Assembly: GCA_014529385.2 (NCBI GenBank)
Contig: CM043970.1
Coordinates: forward strand, 62,359,496-62,423,495
From: Adiantum capillus-veneris
Lineage: Eukaryota > Streptophyta > Polypodiopsida > Polypodiales > Pteridaceae
DNA: 64,000 bases
Direction of reading: 5' to 3'
This document shows, piece by piece, positions 40,674-51,945 of the stretch; the stretch's first letter is position 1, and each line of letters opens with the position of its first letter. The position numbers and the translations under genes are program-made. The notes beneath the pieces are model-generated. The model did no database searches and was not told where the DNA came from. It saw only the letters and a program-made list of their open reading frames with translations.

Positions 40674-42608
40674 CTATTCAAATGTGGGTTTGTTTGCTAG
40701 CTTGTGCAAAGGTGCAATAGCTTCCGCTAGAAGGTGAATGAAACGAGACATGTACCTTACTTTGTGGTTGAAAGTCATGAGCTCCTTGGTTGTCGTTGGT
40801 GGTTGTAGTGAGAAGAGAGCATTTACTTTTGATGGATCCACTTGAATGCCTTGCAAAGAAACCACATGACCTAGCAACACCACTTGTGACTCTGCAATGT
40901 GACACTTCTTAGGATTAAGCTGTCCCCCAAATTGATGAAGCCTCCTAAGCCCCTCAAATTTTTGGCAATGAAGTCTTTGGCTACTATAGATACAGAAGTC
41001 ATCCATAAAAACCCTAATTGACTTTCCAAAGAAGGGTTGAAAGACAAGAGTTGTAAACCTTATAAAGGTACTAGGAGCATTTGTGAGCCCAAATGGCATC
41101 ACTCTATAGGCAAAGCAACCCCAAGGTGTGATGAAAGTGGTTTTTAACTGATCTTCTTCTGCTATTCTAATTTGAAAATACCCTGAATACCCATCACACA
41201 CTGTGTAACATTCATAGCCGGATACTTCGTTTAAGATTTCATCTTGGAAAGGAAGAGGAAAATGATCCCTCTTTGTTGCAGTGTTGAGCGGTTTGTAGTC
41301 AACACAGACCCTCCATTTTCCATTGTTTTTAGGGGCTACTACAATTGGGGACACCCACTCAGAGTTAGACACAGGGTAAATGAAACCAACTTTGAGGAGT
41401 TGGTTAACCTCTGTCAAAAGTGCCTCTTGTTGTATTTTTCCTAGGCGCCTTAGCTTTTGAGCCACGGGTTTAGTACCTGGTTTTAATTTTATGCCATTCT
41501 CTATAACATCCACACATCTAATTTGTGAGTAATCAGTGATAAACAAATTGAAATACCTCTTGAGCATATCGATGTAGGACTGCTTCTCCTCAAGGGTAAG
41601 ATCTTTTGCAAGCATCCTCTCAAAGTCTTCAAAGTGCTTGTGGTCACCTTTGTCATCCTTTGTTTGAAGCTCCTTTGTTGGATCAATCTCTATTGATGGA
41701 GTTTTTGATGTGTTGAAGATGATTCCCATTACCTCCAAAGATGATTCTTCTTCGCTATTGGATGTAGTGGTTGAACTTTCCTCGTCGCTTGAGCCAAAAC
41801 TCTCTTCACTTTCTTCATCAGCCGTGGTCTCATAGTTGATGTCGAGCTGCTTTCCTTCATGCCAATAGTATACTACATGTTGCCCCATTTTGAGAATCAA
41901 TTGTCCTCGTCCCCATTTTTGATCTGCATTCACAGCAATGAGCCAAGGCCTCCCTAGGATGATGGGATAGCCCTTCCCCTTGGCCGGCATAACATACATG
42001 TCCACACGTGCATCTATATTACATACAGAAACTTTTACATTCTCGATGATCCCTAGGCACTTCACACTTGCATTGTTGGCCAGCCTAGCTTGACAATTAG
42101 AGGATTTAGTGATTTCAAGCCCTAGTCTATTCATGGCTCTTTCCGTGATCACACACATTTGTGCTCCACCATCAACATACACATTGGATACCTTCCTACC
42201 CCTTACATAAGCATCTACAATAGGTTCCACATCTTGTTGTGGCTTTGAAGTCAATGCCTTTACTGTCACCTTTTCTTTCTTTCTTGGAAGTCGTGTGCTT
42301 ACAAGTTTGGACCAGTGCTTTCTCACCTTGGGTGATAGATGTAGGAGTTGAGGCCAAGAAATATTGGGCTTTTGAGTTTGCAAATCTTCTAAGATGTTGT
42401 AGGGTTCCATATTCTTTCCTAATGGAAAATCATTGATGCCGATCTCCCTTCGCCTTGATCTCTGCTTCTTGTCTCCTTCCTCCTTCTTTGACTTTTTCTT
42501 CCTCTCCTTCCTTGTAGGTTCTGACTCTTCATTCCTTGTGTCTTCATCCTTGTTGTGTGATCTTGTGCGCTTTTCTGCTGGCATAACATCAAAATGTATA
42601 GGGCTCAC
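40674..42608 (-). pseudogene. Gypsy C protease and reverse transcriptase
   Basis: 644 codons open from a point just after a TAA near 42652. The start is a charged Lys/Arg/Glu-rich spacer (to about 42480). Protease has VYVDGGAQMCVI (near 42175), the DGGA variant usual in Tat/Athila relatives, and IILGRPWL (near 41960). A Ser/Glu-rich linker follows. RT shows EWVSPIVVAPKNNGKWRVCV, YECYTVCDGYSGYFQI, YRVMPFGLTNAPSTF and the catalytic FMDDFCIYS (near 41000), then the thumb (LNPKKCHI, LGHVVS). The frame closes at a TAG (40676-40674) where RNase H should begin. Confidence 0.94.
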
Positions 42609-42737
42609 CTCTATCTCCTCTTCCAGATTTATGACGTTTACTCCTCTCTCTTACTCCACTGGTGGGACAGGAGGGATGTTTGCCACTGGAGGTGGTGGTG
42701 GTCGACGAAGAATTTGTGGGGCTTGAGCATGCTCTTG

Positions 42738-43652
42738 CTACACCATGAGCGGAGGGGGTCTAGGAGGGTATATGTCCCCTGGAAGCCTTCGAGGGTGAGG
42801 GAAATTATACATGCCATGACCAACTTCGTTGCAATTCCAACATCTCAACTCTTGTGCTTGACGTCGTTGATTGCGATTCCCTTCTCTTGGTTGTCGTTGT
42901 TGGGGTAGGCCCTGCACTAGATTCAAGGTGAGACTCTCTAGTTGTTGAGTTAATCTTTGCAAGATCTCTTGTTGTGATCCTTCCCCTATTTGTGAAGTTT
43001 GGGCAAGAGAGCCCCTAACTTGTGCTCCCATGCTTGGTGAAGAATCCCTCTCAATGACTTCATTTAGGTCCCTTGTTCTATGTGCTTGAAAATTGAACTT
43101 CTTGAATTTGACCATGGCCACCTCACGTGCTTCCTCAAATGTTGATGGGAATTTTAACTCTACCTTGGTCTTCAAAATTGGATACAAGCCAGCCATGAAC
43201 CTATCTTTCTTTAGAAATTTTGGTCCACCACCTTGGTTTTGTAAGGTAGCCTCCCATCTATCCAATAGGTTAAGGAAAACGGCCTCATAAGATGGGTAGT
43301 CTTCAAGGAATACCTGTTTATGTTGAAGTAGACACTTCCAAAGACCCTCTGGAGTATCTCCTTGCCCAAATTTGGCAAGAAAAATTGCACGTAGCCTCTC
43401 CCAATTGGTTTTGTTTTGAGGTTTCAAGGCCTCGTACCATGCCTTAGCCTCCCCTTTGAGAACGAGTGAAAAAGCACGTAGCTTTACCTCTTCTTGATCT
43501 CTCCCAGAGATGAGGTGTGCCATCTCCAAATTATCCAGAAATTCTTGTGCATCCTCACCATTTTTAGAATGAAAGGTAGGAAAAGTTCTTGACATTTTTA
43601 CAATACAAGGAGGCTTGTGTACCACAAAGTTTTGACTACAATGAGTGATCAC
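42738..43652 (-). pseudogene. Gypsy C gag
   Basis: A 304-codon frame. Conserved blocks are SRTFPTFHSKNGEDAQEFLD, LKGEAKAWYEALKPQ, NWERLRAIFLAKFGQG and RFMAGLYPILKTKV, matching Gypsy B gag. The knuckle (near 42840-42795) reads CWNCNEVGHGMYNF, in which the last Cys is Phe, so zinc binding is probably lost. A proline-rich tail ends at a TAG (42740-42738); the frame then continues for about 30 codons to a TAA before the charged spacer of pol. Gag forms the particle and binds RNA. Confidence 0.92.
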
Positions 43653-43861
43653 ATCAAAATGAAAATATATACATCAAGTGTTAGTTCATAATTTATCATA
43701 GTCAAAATAAAAGGGTTGATTGAGGCATTGATTTCATTAAAGCGAGTGGGTCCAAAAATTCTCCTAATGGTTGCTTGAAATCTAAATTTTGTAGCAATTA
43801 TGATGTGCACAGATTGACGAGCTAAGGGTGTAAAAGGAGAAGCAGCTCCAGGTTGGTTCAT
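43649..43861 (-). CDS. Leader peptide module b of Gypsy C
   Basis: 70 codons from an ATG (MNQPGAASPF) to a stop that overlaps the gag frame start by a few bases. Its core (KFRFQATIRRIFGPTRFNEI, NPFILTMINY, LDVYIFIL) is a diverged copy of module a about 300 bp upstream and of the Gypsy B module (5018-5218). Function unknown. A short upstream frame can regulate translation of gag, or the product may once have been part of a longer N-terminal protein. Confidence 0.5.
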   Translation of the reverse strand: MNQPGAASPFTPLARQSVHIIIATKFRFQATIRRIFGPTRFNEINASINPFILTMINYELTLDVYIFILM

Positions 43862-43945
43862 GTGACAATGTGTTCTCCTTTTTCCTTCTCTTGAAGAAAG
43901 TTTCTTTTTGAGTGGATCGCTATTTAGGCGCCTCTTGTCCCTGCC

Positions 43946-44176
43946 TCAAAACAAAATAAAAACATGGACATCAAATGAATCATCATAATTAATGAATGGA
44001 AGAATGATGGGATTTGGAGATGCCAAGATTTCACCAAGTCTTTCTGCTCCAAACATAAAAACAATGCGTTGCTGGTAAAAAAATTTGCGATCTACACAAA
44101 TGTTAATTCTGATGCGTTGTGCAAAATGAAAAGCATATGGTGCAACTCTATTGTTCATGAGGAGAATAGAAGGCAA
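43946..44176 (-). CDS. Leader peptide module a of Gypsy C
   Basis: Open to 44176, with the first ATG at 44161 (MNNRVAPYAFHF), about 50 bases from the LTR. The core RKFFYQQRIVFMFGAERLGE, then PNPIILPFINY, ends DVHVFILF-stop. Well over half of its residues match the Gypsy B module at 5018-5218 on the other strand 39 kb away. It is the first frame of the genomic RNA after the primer-binding region. No known domain recognised. Confidence 0.55.
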   Translation of the reverse strand: MPSILLMNNRVAPYAFHFAQRIRINICVDRKFFYQQRIVFMFGAERLGEILASPNPIILPFINYDDSFDVHVFILF

Positions 44177-44189
44177 TTAGGAAAGTTCC

Positions 44190-44210
44190 TCAGTGGGGGC
44201 ACCACTTTTA
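44190..44210 (-). promoter_or_regulatory. Probable primer-binding region of Gypsy C
   Basis: The minus strand after the LTR end CTCTCA reads TAAAAGTGGTGCCCCCACTG. The TGGTGCC core starting six bases inside is the usual beginning of a Gypsy primer site (complement of a tRNA 3' end), but the tRNA cannot be named with confidence. Confidence 0.55.
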
Positions 44211-44341
44211 TGAGAGCGGATTTTTGAGATGGGGCTTAACTCAAGGCTCCCACCAGACAACCACTCCGTGAGACCCTACACACGCATGTTTCTTAGGGGC
44301 ACCACCCTCTTTTATGGAGAAAGAAGGAAACAAAAACAAAC

Positions 44342-44382
<41 letters not shown>

Positions 44383-46208
44383 CTTCCTTATGTGCTTCAA
44401 CACGAAATGCCCTTCAACCATTCAACACACACTCCTTAAGAAATCCCTTTGAACACTGCACAAACTCACATGCAAAGAGTGACCTTCACCATATTAGTGC
44501 TCATATACTTCTAAGAAAAATCAAACACACAACCTCTTAGCAAAGCTCAACACTATAATGCACAAATACTTGACAACTCCTTTCCTTTCCCAAAAGAATA
44601 GACTACTTACACACATAAGGCGGCATGCATATAGAGCTCTTCTCCATCTATGCAGCCCCAAGACTTACTTACACACAATATAAGGAGAGAATCCAAGCAA
44701 ATAGACACCATGGTGCAAAACAAATTTCTCAACAAACAAGCAACCCAATGAGCACAAAATATGAGAAGCTACCAAGATATACTTACCAATTTTACATGCG
44801 TTTAGAGCAAAAGTGTGACGACGACACCCCAATTGCAACAATTTGTTGATCAAACCATGAGATAGATCATTGAACTTGATATCCTTGCTCTCATATAGAA
44901 GCTAAAATCCTTATTTAGGGATGAGTATGGTAAGAGAAATGTTTGCAAGAGAATGGTAGCAATAGCATATTGATGCTCTCTCTATGGCACCGCTTATGAT
45001 AGCGAGCTTAGGAAATGGATAGGGAGACAAGAGGAGAGAGAGATTAGGGCTTCCCTAACCTTAGAGAAGATTATTTGCATCAATGGAGTAGGTGTGTGTA
45101 TTTTAGTGCTTGCCAAAGGGCCTTTTTATAGCTGTATAAGACCTTGGGTTAGGTTTAACTTGATTAGGGTAGGTAATTAACCATAGTTAGGTTCCCTTTT
45201 GAACATTCCTTCAATTATGCAAATAAGGGACTTATTTTTCATTAAAAATAGCCTTTTAAGTCATGGAGGCCCCATAAGGGTTGATAATGTATGTGGGCCC
45301 CACCATGATGTCCCTCCAGTGGCTCCTACAGAGTGTCCCCATCCTGTTTGTTGTGTCTCTGGAAGCATCTTGAGCCGACCCCTCCACATGCAAGTGGTTT
45401 TTAACTCCCCATTGGTATTTTAGAATGTTGAAGAAGTCAAGAAAACTTTTCACCTTTGTGGTTTACCTGATTGTAACTTTGACCTGCAGTAACAGTGTCC
45501 GCAGCACCTTGTTTTCACCATAACTTTTAGCCTGTAACTCAGAATCGGGTGTTGTAAAAGGCAAAGTTGACCTTCTCAAAGTGTTTAAGGTGATTTTGGA
45601 GTGTTTCTCAAGTATATCTACGAGCTAAGGTGTTCAAGATGCATCCAAAACACCTTTTGAACCAAGTCTCCTTGTAGGGGACCCTTTAGCATGCATCCAA
45701 GGTGTAGCATGCTTTTTCAAAAGAGAATCCACCTTAAACAAATGAGGTAGGCTCCAATAAAGTTTGATTTATTGGGGATATACATTATATTTAAGATTTG
45801 TTGACCAACACAAGTAAACTATTCAAGAGTTGGGTCACATAGTGGTGGGGAAGGGAAGGCCTACAAGGTTAACCCTACCCTTGAGAGAAGATGGATAAGA
45901 TAAGTGCCCATAAATTATTTATTTACAAATTATGGGATGTGGATAGCTATTTAACTTAGTAAAGGTAATTAGTTAAAAGAATATACAGTAAAAATTTAGG
46001 AGAGTAGAATTAAGTTTACTGTTTACATTTAGCATGAAGAGAGAAATATGATGTAAATGCAGAAAGATCTAAGAAGGGTAAGGTGTTTATATGAAAAAAG
46101 GCTATTACAGAAAGAGAAAATGAACACTAGATTAAAAGTTTGGTAAAAAATATATACATTTGAGTAGAAATGTAGTGCAAATGCAAGGTTACCGTTTAAC
46201 GCTACTCA
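44211..46208 (-). repeat. 5' LTR of Gypsy C (1998 bp)
   Basis: Partner of 36136-38130 with scattered substitutions, by eye about two percent. TATA box GCTATAAAAAGG (minus) near 45131-45120; (CA)n run near 44345-44376. It would drive leftward transcription of the element. Confidence 0.95.
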
Positions 46209-48608
46209 GCATAATATGATCTCTTTCCTGCTTCCAAATGACGCATAGCACATTCATGAAACTTGTGATTGGACGGAACCTCAAGGCCAAGGTACTTAAA
46301 GCTCTTAAAAACTTCAAGTGTCTCATGCTTGAACATAACGCATGGCTTCTCCTTATGGTTGGTTTTCACAAGCATAACCTTTGTTTTGGATTCATTCACA
46401 ATCAGCCCACTATGCAAGCAAAAGTTCTCAAGGACAACCATAAGCTTCTAAAGTGTGTGCTAGAAGCACTACATCATCCGTATACCACAAAAGCATGATT
46501 ATCGCATTGCAAATAGTGACCTCTTCGATGCCTTCTTCTTGCATAAAGTCAAATACCATTTGTTCCAATTGATCGTTGCATAGACCAAAGAGAGTTGGTG
46601 ACAATGGACATCCTTGTTTAACCCCAATAGTGCTTACAAAAAATTTTGAAATTCCTCTTCCCATGCGCAATTGACATATCACCTTCTCATAGATTTGGGA
46701 AACCACAAGCATAAACTCACTTGGTACTTGGAGTTCGTCTATCCTTCTCCACAAATTGTTACATGGAATCATATCAAAGGCTTTCTTAAAGTCCACAAAA
46801 CAACCATACAATTGCTTGCCTTTCAACCGACTTTCCTCCATGAGAGCACAAAGAGTGACAAGACAATCAATGGTGCTATGGCATCAATGAAAACCAACTT
46901 TCCCTTTTGCACGTTTGTCATTCCCTTCAGCTCAATCACTCAATTTCATCTCCATTATGCACCCAAACAACTTTTCCATAAGAGACCCAATCATTGTAAT
47001 CCGATAGTTGTTTACATCCTTTACATCCCCTCCTTTATGCAAAGGCTTGACCCAATTAGTACTCCAATCATAAGGAATACCATGTTGAAGTGCAAGGTTG
47101 AATATATCACACATCCACTCATGGGTAAAATCTCCCATCCATTTAATCATCTCCGGCTTGAAACCTTGAAGATCTCCCTCTTTGCGAGTGGCCAACTTTT
47201 CAAGTTCACCGCATACATCCTCAATAGTAAAAAAAGAGGGCATACATGGGAGTGAACCATAAAATGAAATTTTTTCATCATTTGGTTGCTCATATAATTG
47301 CCTACAATGTGTGTACATATCCACAAGACTCAAGTTACCTAAATTCTCCACCCGCTTGCCCCTCAAGTTTCTCCAAAATCTTCCACATGCATGTGCCTTT
47401 TCTTGGACTTGAAAAAGTTATTTCTTTACTTTCGATCTTCTTCTCTTCTTCTTTTGAATCAATGCATTATATGTATGCAAATGACTTTGATAGTTTTGTT
47501 TGTCCATAGTTGTATCAAGCTTTATCGAGGACTTTCGAGCATCTTGAAATTCTTTATCAAACCATCTTTTGCGTGATCTATCTTTCTTGATACAATGGAG
47601 ATGCTTTATGGCAAAGCATTCTTCGGCACAAGAACAAATAACTTTATTGAAAGCTTCCCATTTAGTTTCCAATGGTGCATCATATTGAAGCTTTGTCATC
47701 CATAGCTTTTGCTCAACCGTTTCATTGTACATTTGTGTCCGTTTGAAATCCATACATAGTGATATCTTCTCTTCCCTTTGGCTGGGATTATCATGCTTAG
47801 TTGCTTCTCCACATGAAAGGTCAATACATAAGGTTTGATGGTCCGATTCTTGGGTCCATTGGTCAAACATAAAATTCTTTATGCGATACATGATGGCTTC
47901 GGAGAGTAGCATATAGTCAATCACACTATCCCCATTATGTTTTCTACATGTAAATCCATTGGTTCCATTCCACAAAGATACACCATTGGCAATGAGAATA
48001 CCCGTGCTATTACACATGTGTAAAAGTAACTTTCCATAGTGATCCGGCTCTTTCTCATCCATTGAAGTACAATCATACAAATGAACTTCCTCCAACTCCC
48101 TTGAAATGTATGGCATACCAAATTGTTGAGTATCATGTTGCAATGTTTTTGTGCGAGCATTCATATCCCCAGATACAATAACATCACCTTCTCCTTTCAA
48201 ATAAGCAATGTACTCTTCTAAATCCAAAAATGGATGATCTCTATACATGCAACCATAAAAGAGGGAATCATGATAAGGAATGTAGCAACTGGCTACAAAA
48301 ATGGGTGCCCTTTTTGGTGTCATAATTTTCAGCCATACATAACGTTTATACTTGTTATCTTTCACTAATACAAAATCTTTCAATACTTTCTTAACCATAC
48401 ATGCTACCCCTCCTTGCCCTCTTCGTGGCTCAAGATTCTTTGGCCACATCAATGAATGTACATTGTAATCCTCCAAGCCATTAATCCTTTGTGTATCATG
48501 CTCCCAAGTTTCAACAAGAAGTACAATATCGGATTTTCTTGTTAGTTCATCAATGCCAACCCTCACATTCCATGGGTATCCATTACAATTCCAAAAGCAT
48601 ATTTTCAA
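46209..48608 (-). pseudogene. LINE ORF2: AP endonuclease and reverse transcriptase
   Basis: The frame is open from before 48608 to 47418 (396 codons). Endonuclease signatures are complete: FWNCNG, VETWEHD, SGDMNARTK, IDYMLLS and ESDHQTLC. After a TAA (47418) the same frame continues through a linker into RT (47366-46932: WVKPLHKGGDVKDVNNYRI), and after two more stops into KAFDMIPCNNLW, GVKQGCPLSPTLFGLCNDQL and the catalytic YTDDVVLLA (YADD or FADD is usual). A frameshift near 46440 precedes FCLHSGLIVNESKTKVMLV. The coding continues across Gypsy C at 36135. Endonuclease nicks target DNA and RT copies the LINE RNA there. Confidence 0.92.
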
Positions 48609-48740
48609 TTGTAACTCGGCCTCATAGGTCGCACATCCCTATTTTCTCGAAGAACTTGCCTCCTTGGACACATTCTCTTCATGAGATATCTCCTTGTTTT
48701 TCTTATTCTTTTCCTCATATTCCTTGCGACGCATATTTTG

Positions 48741-49459
48741 TTACTTAATAGTGCAATCTTCACATAAAAAACATTTTGTATCCCTCAAATAGATCCAACT
48801 ATTATCAAGGATAATCGTTTGTTTGGTCTCGCCCGGCATGGTGCATACAATTGGCCGTTCTCCTGAGTGAGGGGCTCCTTGCTTACCCACTCTATGTGCT
48901 CCATAGACCATAACTTGGACATGCCAAAGTGAATTTTGAAGAAATCTTTGATAACAATGGCAAGACAAGGAGATGTCTCTTACTTCTCTTTGAGAATTCC
49001 ACGAATAACAATGTTCTTGGAACATCCTGTTCCTTCAACTCCTCCACATCCACATTCTCAACATTCTTTGTTTGAGCCATAATTTGCATGGGGGAGGAAT
49101 TAGGAACCACATTGCTACGTACCACATACATTAGCCCAAGACTTGTTTGTGAATATATTTTTTATTTCGCATACATCCCGACTCATGGTGTCAAATTTCT
49201 CCTCTTTCAATACGTGGTCATGCTCTACTTTGCTCATGCGCTCCTTCAAAGCATTCAAGTCCACAAGAGAGTGTTTACATTCCTTGACTTTCTCTTCAAG
49301 TTGCATCAAATGTATTGTTTGCATCTCAAGTGTCCTCTTGAGATTCTCATTCTCAACCACAAGAACCCTTAGCATGCCATTCTCCATTGCAAGTGTTCGT
49401 AAGTCTTCACCTTGTTTGTTTACAGTCTCTTGCAATGGTACCATGTACGCCATGATCAT
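48741..49459 (-). pseudogene. LINE ORF1, frameshifted
   Basis: The first piece (49459-49115) is a heptad-rich coiled coil (KQGEDLRTLAMENGMLRV, EENLKRT, EEKVKECKHSLVDLNALKE). It continues after frame changes as VPRTLLFVEFSKRS (near 49030) and then YGAHRVGKQGAPHS and MPGETKQTIILDNSWIYLRD to a TAA at 48741. Two frameshifts are needed. Coiled coil followed by an RNA-binding-like segment is the normal plan of an ORF1 protein, which trimerises on LINE RNA; I cannot confirm an RRM by eye. Confidence 0.7.
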
Positions 49460-49788
49460 GGTTTTTGATATTGTTGGTTGAGTGGTTGTGTTCCTATCTC
49501 CACACTGAGCAGATTTTGATCATTTTCTACAATGGTTGTGGACCTTGTTGAAGAAAATTCAAGAAGAACCCTTGCGTGTTTCGGAAGACACTGTATATAA
49601 AATAAGAGATGAGAGTCAACTTTCCTGAACCTATTCATTTCGAAAATTTTGCTATAGAAATGCCTTCCATAACTCTAAAAATTTCTGTCTTTACATCAAT
49701 ACGTAGTGGGATCTTGGCTCTTTAATTAAGGCTATAGATCACCCAAATCGGAGTTTGGATGAACAAGTTATGATCAAAAGACTAAAGT

Positions 49789-49789
<1 letters not shown>

Positions 49790-49853
<64 letters not shown>
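49790..49853 (+). repeat. (TC)n microsatellite at the 5' edge of the LINE
   Basis: About 31 TC units. It is in the opposite orientation to the (GA)n tracts at the equivalent places in copy 1 (30055-30118) and on the other side of the LINE (35080-35140). Confidence 0.97.
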
Positions 49854-49854
<1 letters not shown>

Positions 49855-50085
49855 ATGCTTTGGGCTATTTTTTGTTGTGATCATGGGGACTCACAAGAGT
49901 GCATTGATCGCAAGATATGTCTAACAGCAGGGTCATGAATCTCATACACTTTCACCTTGAAGGAATGTGGCATTACACAAGATGCTGATATGGGCAAAAG
50001 AATTCGGGGTGATATTGTTAGTCAAGGGTCATTGAAATAAAATGTCTTGATTGGCACTACCTTGGTCGCAAGGGTGTCTCTCATA
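49854..50085 (+). pseudogene. Segmental duplication copy 2, PPR continuation
   Basis: Collinear with 30119-30350 of copy 1 (GCTTTGGGCT-TTTTTTGTTG, GACTCACAAGAGTGCATTGAT, CACCTTGAAGGAATGTGGCA). The translation has the same TLKECGITQDADMGKRI-type PPR block. This shows that copy 2 once ran from 35079 straight to here before the LINE inserted. Confidence 0.75.
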
Positions 50086-50821
50086 TGAATTCACATAGCA
50101 CCATCGAAGGCGGTGCCGTTGTCGAAGGCGGCGCCATTGTACTAGTGCTAATAATAATTGTTCTAACTGAAATTATGTTCAAAAACTTTGGAACATTACA
50201 TTCTACCCAACTTGAAGTATTCAAGATATCCTCATCTCGAGAAAATTTTAGGGTAGTCTTTACATAACGAAGTTTCTTCTTCCCAAGTAGCATCATGGGA
50301 TGGAAAAACTTTCCACTGAACTAAATGTTCGCTAAGAGTTCTATTATTAAGAGTCCTCTCTCAAGTTTCAATAATACAATTTGGCTCTCGTTTGACAGTG
50401 CTCTGAGTTGGTATCACTATCTGATCATCATCCAATACATGTGCAAGATTTGGGATATAAGGCTTCAAGAGACTAACATGAAACACATCATGTACCTTCA
50501 GATACGCAGGAAGCATTAACTTATAAGCTTGTGATTCAACTTTCTTGACAACTTCATGTGGACCACAGTACCTTGGGCTAAGCTTTTTATACTTACCTAG
50601 AGATAAGGTACTTCTCTTCAACCTAACTCGTAAAAAGATCTCATCTCCTTCCTTGAAACTTCTCTCAGGGTGGCTTACGTGAGCATAATGCTTTTGCCAA
50701 TTCTGAGCTGGTTGAATGTCTTTGCGGATAGCCTTTGTCTACTCAGACATTTCTTCAATCATTCTCTTGGAAGATTCTACCTTGATAGTAGGGTGGTTTG
50801 AGAAATTGAAAGGAGATAAAC
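50086..50821 (-). pseudogene. Chromovirus integrase C-terminus and chromodomain (3' end shared with Gypsy F)
   Basis: On the minus strand from about 50800: SKRMIEEMSE, KHYAHVSHPERSFKEGDEIF, YKKLSPRYCGPHEVVKKVES and KVHDVFHVSLLKPYIPN, the typical end of a chromovirus integrase, then SEHLVQWKVFPSHDATWEEE (50325-50265), a chromodomain. From 50360 down to 50086 it is collinear with 30605-30335, but upstream the two differ: here integrase is retained, there RT is joined instead. One stop (near 50740) and a stop before the chromodomain are seen. Confidence 0.87.
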
Positions 50822-51945
50822 ATGTCGGGACTGGATGGTGTTGTGAGGAGGTGTGTGTCTCCTCATGAAATTGAGTTTATTTTGGAGGATGCCCATAGTG
50901 ATCCCACTGGTGGCCATTACCTTGGTTATATCACCACCGAGAAGATTTTCCAGAGTGGTGTATGGTGGCCCTATGTCTTTCAGGATCCAATTGCCTATGT
51001 GAAAGTATGTGATGTGTGTTAGCGTTGTGGACCTAAACCAAGCAAGCAGTCCAACCGTCCTCTGCAAATATTTATGGCATGGCAGCCCTTTGAGAGATGG
51101 GGCATTGATTTTGTGGGTCCAATTACTTCCCCGTCCAGCCAGGTAATCGGAAGTATCGACTAGTGGCTACAGATTAGGTAACCAAGTGGGTAGAGGTACT
51201 AGCAACAACTAATTGCACTGGCAATACTGTAGCCAAGTTCTATACGAAAATATTTTGTGCAGGTTTGGATGTCCCCTAGAGATCACCAGTGATAGGGACA
51301 GTCACTTTGCTGAATGAAATGATTTCAACCTTGCTGGCTAACTACAAGATTTTTTACCGAAAGTCTTGTTCCTATTACCCTAGAGCACATGGGCAAGGCG
51401 AGGGCACCAATAAGTTTTTTATAGCACTTCTACGAAAAGCATGTCATCTCCATCCAGTGACTTGGGCTCAAGCTATCCACAACACCCTTTGGGCATACCT
51501 AACTTCTTTCAAAGCCACAACCAATCACACTCCATTCAAATTAGCTTTCGATTTGGAAGCGATAGCACCCTTCAAATTCAACGCAGGATCTCCGCGAGAC
51601 GGTAGTCTGCGTGTCAATGGATATTTGGAGTCGGCATATGTCTCTCGTCTCTACCTTTTGGATGAAAGCCAAAGATTGGCTTCTCTGGCTCTGCAAAAGC
51701 AGAGAAGCTTCGCCGCAAAGCATGGCATGATCGCCATCTCAGAAAGCCGAAAATAACGCAAGTAGCACTGGTGCTACTCTGTCAAGCAAAATATCTTAGA
51801 AAAGCAAAGAAGTTGATTCCAGCCTGGCAAGGACCATACAAGGTGCAGGAGATTCTACCCCAAGGGGCCGTACAACTAGCCACCCTAGAGGGAGTTCCAC
51901 TGCCTTTAGTCAATGGGTCTAGGATCAAATATTATCATACTTAAG
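50822..51945 (+). pseudogene. Gypsy integrase relic, plus strand
   Basis: The first frame reads HSDPTGGHYLGYITTEKIFQ and YVKVCDVC, an HHCC zinc finger, then FERWGIDFVGPITSPSSQ (first Asp). After frameshifts come TSDRDSHFAE (second Asp, near 51290) and a YPRAHGQGEGTNKF block near 51375, where the catalytic Glu lies in a changed context. The end near 51790-51945 (LIPAWQGPYKVQEILPQGAV, VNGSRIKYYH) is the integrase C-terminus. Many stops. It points opposite to the chromovirus fragment ending at 50821, so a junction of two relics lies at 50821/50822. Confidence 0.85.

Larger units (their letters stand above)
36136..46208 (-). mobile_element. Complete Tat-like Ty3/Gypsy element C with dual RNase H (10.07 kb)
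   Basis: LTRs at 36136-38130 (3') and 44211-46208 (5') are nearly identical with matching TGAG...CTCTCA-type ends. Internal order on the minus strand: primer-binding region (44210-44190), two leader peptide modules, gag, protease, RT, RNase H, a second archaeal-type RNase H, integrase, polypurine tract. A 4-bp duplication GCAT (36132-36135 and 46209-46212) flanks it. It sits inside LINE ORF2. The whole gag-pol is in one frame, broken only by about five stops, with no frameshift seen. Confidence 0.95.
35140..49789 (-). mobile_element. LINE (non-LTR retrotransposon), split by Gypsy C
   Basis: On the minus strand: ORF1 (49459-48741), ORF2 endonuclease (48608-47800), RT (47366-46209), then a 10-kb interruption, then the RT C-terminal region and cysteine motif (36135-35160). 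Joining the two sides restores one reading frame across the break with a shared 4-bp GCAT. The LINE itself is about 4.6 kb. Its 3' side ends in an AT-rich ATAATAAAAT (minus) beside the (GA)n run at 35140; its 5' side is beside a (TC)n run at 49790. Confidence 0.9.
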
